Below, piece by piece: positions 48,501-60,500 of a stretch of DNA of 64,000 bases (position 1 is its first letter; each line of letters starts with the position of its first letter). Origin of the DNA: Alentia gelatinosa (Eukaryota; Annelida; Polychaeta; Phyllodocida; Polynoidae). The position numbers and the translations under genes are program-made. The stretch covers positions 33,321,360 to 33,385,359 of the forward strand of contig OX465583.1 in NCBI GenBank assembly GCA_950022655.1, written 5' to 3'. The notes below the pieces were generated by a model that searched no databases, was not told the DNA's origin, and saw only the letters and a program-made list of their open reading frames with translations.

Positions 48501-51500
48501 ACTTGAGGGACCACAAAAATATTGATTATGATAATAAGTTTGATGTCTGTACAACAGAAGAGAAAATAGATAACTGGGCTTGTCTGGGATTTGAGCCCGG
48601 GACCTCTCGCACCCAAAGCGAGAATCATACCCCTAGACCAACAAGCCACATGCTGGCTTGTGGTAGAGAGACCATTAAAATATTGATTATGATCATCAGT
48701 GAAATGGACATATTGAAAAAACTACAACTGGGCTTGTCCGGGATTTGAACCCGGGACCTCTCGCACCCAAAGCGAGAATCATACCCCTAGACCAACAAGC
48801 CAGCTGCTGGTTTGTGCTAGAGGGGTCATAAAAATACTGGCTATGCAGGGCACTGCAAGGAATAGTTTTTTTCATCAAATATTGCCATAGTTAGAAAGAT
48901 GGTCTTCCGAATAGGGGTAGTTATACATATACAAATTGCAATTTCTCTAGGTGCAGTGTATGGAAATAGACTGTAAGGCTCTACCATGGTTCCAAGTTTT
49001 GTTACAAATGTTGATTTTATAGTATATTGTCAGCAAAGGATACAGTTATATTTCTGTCCTGATAAAAGTTTGTTTGTTTGATTGATTCTATGTCTACTGG
49101 ACAACTACAGGTCCTCTTTAGACTTCATCACCGTTGGAAGTCTCAACAACCATGGATTTTTTTACAATGATTTTCAAGTTTTCCTTGAAGGAGCAGGGAA
49201 CGTTTTGACCACAAAACTTTCTCAGCTGGTGTACTTTTCATAGCTTTTTGAAACTCTTGATTTCCCAAAGGAAGGTCAGCATTTTTTTCCTATCAGTGTT
49301 TTGAAATACACTGTATAAAGATGTTGCACCTTTCAGATATGCATCCCTATATGATTTTGTTGCCTGGCAAAGGGCATCAGATTCTCCATTGAGATAGCTA
49401 TGTGCCACATTGCTGGTGCATTGGTTGTAATTCAACCTGCATAAGGTATTTCAGATATACATCCCTATATGATTGTACTGCTTGGCAAAAGAGCATTAGG
49501 TTTTCCATTGAGATGGCCATGTGACATTGCTGGCATATGGTTCATAATTCAACCTGCATAAGGTGCCAGTGTGTCAGCCTTGAGTGACTGTCCCGAAAGG
49601 GGTCAATCATGTCAGCTCACTCCTTGTCAGACCTGTGTTGCTTAGTTTCCTGCCCACCAGTGGTATGAAGGAACAGAGTTGGTCGTTTTGGGTAGAGCTC
49701 CAAAGGCACTGGCATTTCTTTTGTAATCTCTGGGTATTGGCAGAAAGTTTAATATAGTGGGTGAAATAGTGACCAAACATGGTCTTCCGAGGTCTCCTGA
49801 TCACAGACCTGAACTGCAGCTCCCATTACTAGGTATGACAAATCCCTTATAATCCCCAACTGCTGGGAGAGGTAGTTTTTTTCTGGAGTAAGCACTCACC
49901 TTATCATAGCTGTGGGGATACTGTTGGCCAGCTGTAATATCTTGTACTATCTGTCAATATTGATAAAAAATCTTCAAGTGAAGTGGACTGATCTCTTTCA
50001 TTAGCGAGAACCATATCCCTAGACCTACAAGCCACATGCTTGTTTATACTTGAGGGACCACAAAAATATTGATTATGATAATAAGTTTGATGTCTGTACA
50101 ACAGAAGAGAAAATAGATAACTGGGCTTGTCCGGGATTTGAGCCCGGGACCTCTCGCACCCAAAGCGAGAATCATACCCCTAGACCAACAAGCCACATGC
50201 TGGCTTGTGGTAGAAGAGACCATTAAAATATTGATTATGATCATCAGTGAAATGGACGTATTGAAAAAACTACAACTGGGCTTGTCCGGGATTTGAACCC
50301 GGGACCTCTCGCACCCAAAGCGAGAATCATACCCCTAGACCAACAAGCCAGCTGCTGGTTTGTGCTAGAGGGGTCATAAAAATACTGGCTATGCAGGGCA
50401 CTGCAAGGAATAGTTTTTTTCATCAAATATTGCCATAGTTAGAAAGATGGTCTTCCGAATGGGGGTAGTTATACATATACAAATTGCAATTTCTCTAGGT
50501 GCAGTGTATGGAAATAGACTGTAAGGCTCTACCATGGTTCCAAGCTTTGTTACAAATGTTGATTTTATAGTATATTGTCAGCAAAGGATACAGTTATATT
50601 TCTGTCCTGATAAAAATTTGTTTGTTTGATTGATTCTATGTCTACTGGACAACTGCAGGTCCTCTTTAGACTTCATCACTGTTGGAAGTCTCAACAACCA
50701 TGGATTTTTTTACAATGATTTTCAAGTTTTCCTTGAAGGAGCAGGGAACGTTTTGACCACAAAACTTTCTCAGCTGGTGTACTTTTCATAGCTTTTTGAA
50801 ACTCTTGATTTCCCAAAGGAAGGTCAGCATTTTTTTCCTATCAGTGTTTTGAAATACACTGTATAAAGATGTTGCACCTTTCAGATATGCATCCCTATAT
50901 GATTTTGTTGCCTGGCAAAGGGCATCAGATTCTCCATTGAGATAGCTATGTGCCACATTGCTGGTGCATTGGTTGTAATTCAACCTGCATAAGGTATTTC
51001 AGATATACATCCCTATATGATTGTACTGCTTGGCAAAAGAGCATTAGGTTTTCCATTGAGATGGCCATGTGACATTGCTGGCATATGGTTCATAATTCAA
51101 CCTGCATAAGGTGCCAGTGTGTCAGCCTTGAGTGACTATCCCGAAAGGGGTCAATCATGTCAGCTCACTCCTTGTCAGGCCTGTGTTGCTTAGTTTCCTG
51201 CCCACCAGTGGTATGAAGGAACAGAGTTGGTCGTTTTGGGTAGAGCTCCAAAGGCTCTGCCATTGCTTTTGTAATCTCTGGGTATTGGCAAAAGGTCAGT
51301 GGGTGGAATAGTGACCAAACATGGTCTTCTGATGTCTCCCGATCACAGACCTGTGCTGCAGCTCCCATTACTAGGTATGACAAATCCCTTATAATCACCA
51401 ACTGCTGTTCGCCAGCTGTGATATCTTGTGCTATCATTCAATACCAATATTAAGTTTTAAAATTCAAGTGGACTGCTGATTCCTTGTGTTCGAGGGTCAC

Positions 51501-54500
51501 CAAAAGTACTGGCTATGCAAATACTGTTACGACTAGAAAGATAGTATTCATAATGGGGTTGTTATACTTTTATATATAGTGAGTTTTCATTAGTTGTAGA
51601 ATAAAGAAATAGACTGCAAGTCTTATTCATGATTCCAGGCTTTATAATAGATATGGATGATACTGAATATTGTAACACAGGGATCTGACGATCACGAGGA
51701 GCCATAACAACGGTCACAATGAGGGGGTGTCTCTACAGTAGGGAGGGAGAGACTATAAGGCTGAGCACTTACTCTCATAGATGTTGGGATACTGGTTTGT
51801 AACCTACACAAATAGGTTACATTGGGGGTAGTTCGTTGCATCTACTGACCTCACACAATCAGGCATGGGATACAGAAATGAAATATAGTCTAGGGGGTGC
51901 CGGGTGTGTTGGCCTGCATCTTTAGCTATTCTAGGTAGATCTCTGGCCTTACCTGAGAGCTATGATTGACATTATTATACCAATAACTTATTTCCTCCCC
52001 AGACATTCATTGATATCAGTTATTTCCTTTGGACATAAAAAAATCCAGAAATCCGGGAGAATCCCATCCCTGAATAACAGATGTTTTTAAAATAGAACTT
52101 TGTAAACTGTCAAGCGAGGTGTATACACAATCAGGTTAATGAATGGGTGATGTGAGAGACAAGTGTACTCACCTGAGCAGGTCTCGTTTGAGGTCGGTGA
52201 TGTCCATCCGTCTGTCGGCGACCTGCTGGCGTAAAGTGTTCACCTCGCCCTTCAGCGCCCTGTGGTGCAGGAGTGCAAGCTCTCATTAGTATTCAGCGGA
52301 TAGATGAGCAGTGCTAAAGATCAAACATTGACCTGGGTCAACTCTTGTCTAATGTTCCTGTGCATACCTGGGGAAAGTGGCTTTTCAAGAACGATGTTTT
52401 TAATTGTGGATAGGAGTGCACCATACTCAATACTTAAATAATTAAGAAAAGGACACGAATTACTTTTTGCAGATACCATGTGTGTGCATCCACTTAAAAT
52501 TTTTGTGATTGATAATTATAGGAAAAGATGGTCTTGAATGAACACAATTTGCCTTTATACTATATTATCTTTTACTACCTCCCTTTTGCCAATAAAACAA
52601 AAGAAACACTACTTTTCATATACTACCGTCACAACCACGCATTTCCAGTTTAACTTTTAAAGTTCTTTCAAGAGAACATGTATCCTGGTAAAATGGCGGA
52701 CATAAAAAGGAGGTAGTCACCTTTTCTCCTCATAGAGGGCGTCTCTCCGTTTACAAGCCGACTTGCAGTTGTCCTCCGCACGCTTCAGACGGGCGGAGAG
52801 TTCGTCGGCTTGTCTCTGGCTGGTCGTTAGTTGGTTCTGCGCAGAGCTTGCTGCTCCTAGCGCCTCCTCTAACTGAACGTTGAGGTCGTCTGACGGCGAG
52901 CTGGGTCTCTGCTGCTCCAGGAGGAACGCCAGCTCTGAAATCACGCGATAAATCACGTTATTCACGATGTTTAGTGGCATTGGGTATCACTATTTCTATA
53001 CTGATTGATTCATCGGAAAAATGTCGGTAACCTATTATTGCATGCATAGCGATGTGTATTTTTGTTTTTAAAGAGAAAACGTATACGTGTTTACTTTATG
53101 ATGTGGAAGGGCTTACCTTCTTTCTCCTGCTCCAGACAAGTGCGCAGTTCGTGGACGGTGGCGGCGTCGTGCGCTGACTGTACGCGCTGTGTGTCCACCT
53201 CCTCCTGGAGGTTCATCCTGGGAGGTAACAACAGCTTATGTTAATGCAAGAATAAGTTACATACGGAACAACATAACATTATCACAACCACACACAGCTA
53301 TTTTCTGCTCGCTGAACAGGGTCATAATATACTGGCAGAAACCCTCATCATTCTCAGCATGGGTCACGCTGATATATATGTTTATCACAACGACCAATAA
53401 TAGTCTCGATAGTATCTATAATTCGCACTTACCTATAATTGGCATATACCTGTATTCGATATCATTACGTTTAATTCTACTTCAATGAGAAGAACTGATA
53501 GAAATCAGTTAAAATCAATTAAATAACTACATGTCGACAAGAAAAAATTAAATCCTACAAACTGGATGTCATTGAGGAACAGAGAACAATGTATTAATTT
53601 GTCTTCAAATAGTCTGGAAAGGGCCATTTACTCATTATTTAATTTCTACTATGACTGAGCCATTGTTTACTTCTATTTATTCATGTTTCATCAGATGGCT
53701 TTCAGTCGCACCTTGGATATGAATTATAACGTAGAACTTATGATATGTATCTGAGGCGTATTCTTACATATATATATATAATGAGAAAGACAGCTCCTAC
53801 TTTTCTACCAGGAGGTTCTTGTGCTCGGTTTTGAAGTAGGCGAGTTCGTTCCACACGGCGTCACTGTTCTCTCGCTGGAGGGCCTTGGGGTCCGTGGTAC
53901 GCTTCGGTTTCTTGCGCTTCTTGACAGGACTGCAAATGCAGAAATATGATTTATTTTATTACAGTAAACACACCAATACGTGAGTATTTTAATTCTGCAG
54001 TTGATGGCTCCTCGATATTCTGATTCAAAAACCTCTTGTATGCAAAGAGCGCGTCATAATGATATCGGCAAGGTTGGGCACGGGGGCAAGGACATGTATT
54101 TTGAGCTTTTCTAAGTGAATACCTTATCTCGGCTGAGAGTTAAATGGCCAGAAATGCGCACACATCAATCACCATTTTTAAGGTTTTCATTTTGAACCCC
54201 CATCTCTCACCCAAAAATAATGTCTCTCCGAAAGGATGATCCTCAGGATGTCAAAACTCCCATGCCTGATCAACTTATTTAATTTAAGCGAAACTTTAAT
54301 TAACAGGTTCTTGGGAGTTTAATATGTGGTCTATCCCTCCTTATGTACTTGAATAAAATCATCATATTCAACAGTCGTGGCTAGTTGATAGTTAACAAAA
54401 CGTACCCGTTGACCTCCTCTTCCAGGGCTTTGAGCTGCTTACGGCACAGTCGGTGGTTGGTCTGCAGTGCTTTGAGTCGCTCCAGTCTTCGTCCGTGCGC

Positions 54501-57500
54501 CGCCCGCGTCTCTTCTAACTCCGCCGTCTGAGTAACGTAATATTGACCAATCAGATATCAATTTACATATTTATTTCACATATATGTGTTTAGTAGAGGC
54601 ATAGAAATACATATACCAATTGTAAAGAGAACTGCTTAAGTATTTGAAGCACCCCCTTCACGTACAGGTGCGTGTTAAGTGTCCTGGTCCTCTGGAAAAA
54701 CTCTGAGGGTTATCAGATCAGAACTCCCTTTGATTTTGAGAGGATAGCACTTTCAACTAAAGAAACTTCATGATACATAGACACAGGTTCATTCTATACT
54801 ATATCTCGAGAATACATGTCCTTTCTAGCTGAATCATGAATCAAAATTCCAGTGACATGAGGCCAAATTCAGATTCTTGTAGAAAAATAATCCTCCACTG
54901 ACCCTGTGTTTGAGCAGTGTGCGGCAGTCTTCTAACCGCCGCTCACAGTGCTGTAGCTTCTGCTGCAGGCTGCCCGGCGCCCCACGCTGGTCCGCGCTCG
55001 GCGACCACGACCGGGCCCGCGACCGCCCCGCTGACCGGTCTCCCGGCGACCCGTCCCGCCGCCGCCGCCGCCTCTCTGACGTCGACCTCCGCCCCGCCCG
55101 GCCTTCCTGCTCTGAGGACCGGAGCGGGGAGGAACTGCGCATTGGAAGCTCATCCCATTCCATGCCGTCAATGATTCTGTATGGTATAGGAAAACGAATT
55201 AAATCATTTGAAGTAAGTTCAGTCGTTGTTCATGGTAAGTGAAGAGAGTTCTTCCAATCGCATTTCAAATGAGGAAATAATTCATGCTTAGGATTTTTAA
55301 AGTAGAGTTAGGACAAACGTAGGGTTAGGACAGCAGCAAGAAGAAATCCAAGCCGAATCTGACCATTTAATTCCACCACGGACCTATACCTCCAAGTCCG
55401 TGATTCCACCAAGTACCCTAGCAGATGACTGGGGAACTAGATTTAAAGCTTGTTTCCTGGCCATCTGCTAGTCTGAGATGAGGTACAACCTGGATCTTGT
55501 CCAAACTATCCAATCATCTGGCTAGATAAATTCAGTGCAAATTGTGAACATGGTGAAATGTACATATTCTCAAACTATGGCATATTTAGGTCGAACACAG
55601 TAAGTCTTTACTGAAGGTAAACAACCCACAGATTAAGTGTTCTTTAAGATTCTAGCGCTGCGCAGGTCCTGTCATCTGTTGGCGATGATACACTGGTGGG
55701 CGACGGACCCAAACCATTTGGTAACAGAACGTAGTAGGGTAACGAGGCGTGCGGATAAGATAGTATTAAGGGTGAAGAGACCCAGAACTGACCACTTTCT
55801 CCACTCCCCATTATGCTATGGTGTTAAGTTATGGGACAGGCTCAGTAGTGAAACCCAACATATTACGAGCAGAGATGCGTTTAAAGGGATGCTAAAGGAT
55901 TTGAACCTGGCTGAAATCTTCAATGGGATATTGAGATAATTTGTTGCGCAACTTGATGTATCTGAGTTTATGTCCCCCACCAATCACCAATTATTGGTTT
56001 TCTCTATGGTACAAAATGATACTGATAACGCCACCCGTTTATATGATATTCACTGTGTTTGTGTTATGTGTATATGTGTATATGTGTCCAATCTACTTCA
56101 CTTGAACATGTCAAAGTAACATGGAAACTAGATATCACCTATTCAAGAAAAACTGGTAAAAAGGCTGTATAAATACCATGCAATGACGGTGGTTAAACCG
56201 TGGACTTGATGAAAATATTCTTTGTATGTTTTTTTATTTTAGTTGATTTGTACGCATGTAGTGGTGTAAAACACCCAAATGTATATCTCTGTATGTTCAC
56301 GACCGACGGATACATTGGAAGATCACGGATAGCCTATCTGTGAATGTATGTTCGTCAGAAATAAACACTTTTTCAAAAAAAAATAAAAAATTTAAAGTGA
56401 TATGTAGGCGATTCTGAAATATTTGGATAAGAATGATTGTTGTATAAAAGGTTTTATCGGAAATTTTCCAAACTCTTTGGAATATAAAAAAAAATATCTT
56501 ACAAGGTGAATGTACTCTCACAATAAATCGAACTCACTTGAGTGGTAGCTACCACTGTGATAATACTAGACATGTCTTAAAAATAAATCGTATTAACGCC
56601 CAAAATTATCAGAAAAAAGTGCGCGCTTCCACCCCCAGCTATGTTTATACGACTTTAGACTCATTTCCTGCCCAAATAACCAATGGGATGGGTAACCAGC
56701 GATTTGAAACGACCTTGAAGTAAGCTGGTTCCCCTGTCTTTCGCTATGGAGGGGAGAACCTGTACAACCTCTCTCCCTCACGAGATTCCTCAAATAACGT
56801 ATTTACAGTGTTTACAATGAAAGACAAGACAAAATAAAGTAATGACAACCTTTGAAAAGATCAAAGATAACTTATTAGAATGTTTATCTAAAACAGATAT
56901 TGTTGCGCCTTCTAGCGGAGAACCAGCATAAAATCCAACAAGTATTGGTCAGGTACCAACTGAATGCAATCTCACAAGGCACCAGAAAAATGGTGGGCGT
57001 TACCTGGCCTAATAGTGAGTGAGTACATAGACCAGGCTTCCAGGCTGATACCATTTTTCCAGATTCCGCCCGATCTTCACCTGGGCAGGTTTCATGCACT
57101 CGGTGGAATCAGCGCTTTAATAAAATCTGCCTCAATCATATGAATTTTCCAAATTTGTTGAAAAAGTAGAGGGCATGGCATTGTCATGTACGAAAATAAA
57201 ATAATCGGCACATTTCTGATGTAAGTATTTCTGAAGTATGTCGGTGGCCTGGTGCCGCGAGGGTACAGTGAGGATCCGGTCGGGTGTGACTGACATGTAC
57301 TCTAGTTTAGTAAATGGATTATCTGAGGCACCTGTCTTTGTGTTTGATCCTGTCCTTGAGACTGTTGATCTCGGTCTGCATGCTTTGGAGGCGATACTCG
57401 ATCTGCTCCTCTGGTCGGAACGCCTGGATCTCCTGACAAGTGGTAAATACAAGGATTAAAAGTAGGCATGGCATTGCCATGATTTCGGTTTTAACAAGTA

Positions 57501-60500
57501 ATGTATACATGTTTTAAGAAATAAAAGGGAGGGAGGGAGGGAGGGAGGGAGGGAGGGAGGGAGGGAGGGAGGGAGGGAGGGAGGGAGGGAGGGAGGGAGG
57601 GAGGGAGGGAGGGAGGGAGGGAGGGAGGGAGGGAGGTGGAAGCCTGTTGCAATATATATAAATACACTACTGTCGCCGGGTGCGGACCACATCTGACCAG
57701 AGCGGGCCCCACCCGCTAGTAGGTATTCATTGAACCGTAACGGGTGTGCTGGTGACCTATTTGACCTGATTCCATCGAATGCGTCTGGTATCGGCGCCCG
57801 CACCCGTTGCCGAGGGCTTTCACACGTCCATGCGGTCAGAAACTCCACTCTCCCACTCACACCACTGCACTCTGACCAGTTATATTGGTTCTGACAGTGG
57901 CAGTGGCAGTAGGCGTTCGACCTATTTGACCTGATTCCATCGAACGCGTCTGGTATCGGCGCCCGCACCCGGTGTCTAGGGCTTTCAGATTGAGGGAGGG
58001 ATTAAAAGTAGGCATGGCATTGCCATGATTTCGGTTTCAACAAGTAATGTATACATGTTTTAAGAAATAAAAGGGGAGGGAGGTGGAAGCATGTTGCAAT
58101 ATATAAAAATACACTACTGTCGCCGGGTGCGGACCACATCTGACCAGAGCGGGTCCCACCCGCTAGTAGGTATTCATTGAACCGCAACGGGTGCCTACAC
58201 AATATATAAAAATACACTACTGTCGCCGGGTGCGGACCCGGTATCGAAGGTATAATTATTCAGAATATATTACTGTAATGTATCATAATGTAAGCCGCAA
58301 AAAACGTTCCCCCGTCTCCCCTAATATATTTCGGTCTTGACCTACAGGTCAAACCGAAATAACAAGTACAGTTTTATTTCTGTACATATATAGTCAGTGT
58401 TTCAATGTCGAAATAATGTATACAGCTGGGCACAACGTTAAGAACATTTCAACGTGGACAAATTTCTTCGAAATGATATCGACTTTCTTTGTATATTTCC
58501 TCCTTTTTTAATCTTTTATTCTAACTAGCAGAAGCTCAGTACAAGAGAGACAGGTCTTAATGCTCGCCCAGCACCGATTGGCAATATTTGATTTCATCTG
58601 GTAAGAAAACTAAACTGGTAACATATATACAGGTGTCCAAGGTCTGTGGAACTTAGGTAGGGTGATACGAGTCCAATATATAGATGCAGATATATGCAAA
58701 TATAGTAGCAGACCATAGAAGAGCACTGCAACTCAGGCCACTTCATGTCCCGGTCCACTCCGCAGTGTTTTACTGAATTAATATCAAGCTGTTCATCTGT
58801 ATAAAATATTAGGAAACCTCCTATATACTATTCTGTACTGTGATTTTAAAGAAAATATTTTGACCACAAACATAAACAAAAACGGCATTTGTAGACAGTT
58901 CATGCGACGCTTTTTAATCAGTTGAACTTTCTTACATCATACAGTTGAGCGATCTCTTACTAACAAGTTTTGAATAGCCTATGTTTCCACTACATATCTA
59001 GCCGTAGATATCAATTAATTCTATGTTCATTTGACTACACATCTTTCATTTTTTTCTAATACCCTTATTCTGGATACATTTTTCAGTAAACAAAGAACCG
59101 CAGCTTATTGAAAAAATTAGATTCCGTTGTTGTTCCTGTACACGTACCTTATCCTCTAGCGACGCCTGTGTGGAAACGCTGCGGTTTTGACTATCGTGCA
59201 CTTGTCGTCGTAGTTCTGTTATTTCCTTATCCTGATCCAGTACCCTCTGGTAACAGTTTAAACAGGTTGTCAGTTATACTCACGTAAATAACACGGCTGT
59301 AAATACCATCACTACTGAGGAATCAGAGCGTTCTATATGAAATGGCTAGCATGATACTTATTGGTTCAAATACAGCAAGTCTAACTTTGACCCTCTGAAG
59401 AAGTTTATTTAGTTCTCATCCCTTTTTCTCTTCCTTTTGTACTTTCAATGTAGTTTTACACTAGAATTTCTCTACTGAGAAATGAGTGTGAGCTATCCCT
59501 TACCATTGTGTGGTAACTTATTAGGCTCTCTCTGCAATAATACTCAAGAGGGAGGCAGACCTTAGCAACCTAACAGTGAGGCCGCCCTCCCTTATAAAAG
59601 TGTTCGATGGCGCGGCAGCTTTGTGTAACACCAGCCTAATCTGCAGCTAGCAAATATTGCAGTACCATTATCAATAAAGCTTGTAAAAGGAATGTGGACT
59701 CTCGTTTCATTCGTTCTGATTACTATCACAAATCAGGGATGAAATTCGGGACTGAGGGAAAAAGATCGGAAATTCAAAGAACTTATCAAAAAGAATAATT
59801 TATAACATCATTTTGAACCAGAAATGCTATGAATCGATATATATATCCTAGTGTTGCCAGTATCTATGAAATATCGGAATTCACAAATTGTCGGAAAACT
59901 TGCATCCCTGCCCACAATACCATACATAGACCCCAGATAGTAGCACTGGTGGACAATTCGGATATATGCAGAAGGGTTCGATAGCCCTGTCCTTATGAAA
60001 AAAAACTGATGAGTATTTGATCTATTTCCCCATACGCCATTGAGTTTGAAGCGCTCATGGATATGAACGAAGCAATTATCGTACTCACATGCCTGTTGAG
60101 TACAAGTTCCTAATGTTAAGCGTATGAACGATTTTATTACCCACTGAATACAGAGTCTCCATACTAAGCCTATGGAGCCTACAGATCGCTACTGAGTAGA
60201 ATACAGACCTCCGGAATCTCTTAGGAGAATACGGCTTTTTCGGCCACCTGACGGACATTATAGGAACTAATTCATACAAACAAAGCACGGCGCTAGGGTC
60301 TAATTTCTAATTATATACAAGATTTTTTTTCCAAATAATTACTCGAAAAGCGAGCAATAAATACAACATTACCTTGATTTCGATCTGTGTGGCCGTATTC
60401 TCCTTGTAGTTGACACTATGTAATACTCATCACTATCGCTAGGAGTTTTACTACGCCTCTACTACGCGTAGATTATGGCCACTCAGTTCGAAATCATGGT

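Larger units (their letters stand above)
47605..49034 (-). repeat. Tandem unit A (1430 bp) with two tRNA-Pro genes
   Basis: It begins AAAGGATACAGTTATATTTC, as do units B (49035) and C (50583). On the - strand it holds two tRNA-Pro genes (48576-48647, 48730-48801) and a half-tRNA (48456-48486). It lacks the 116-base internal duplication of unit B and is slightly more diverged. Confidence 0.88.
49035..50582 (-). repeat. Tandem unit B (1548 bp) with two tRNA-Pro genes
   Basis: Nearly identical to unit A, with an extra 116-base internal tandem copy (about 49448-49563 repeats about 49332-49447, from TTCAGATAT to CATAAGGT). It carries tRNA genes at 50123-50194 and 50278-50349 and a half-tRNA at 50003-50033. 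Confidence 0.88.
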
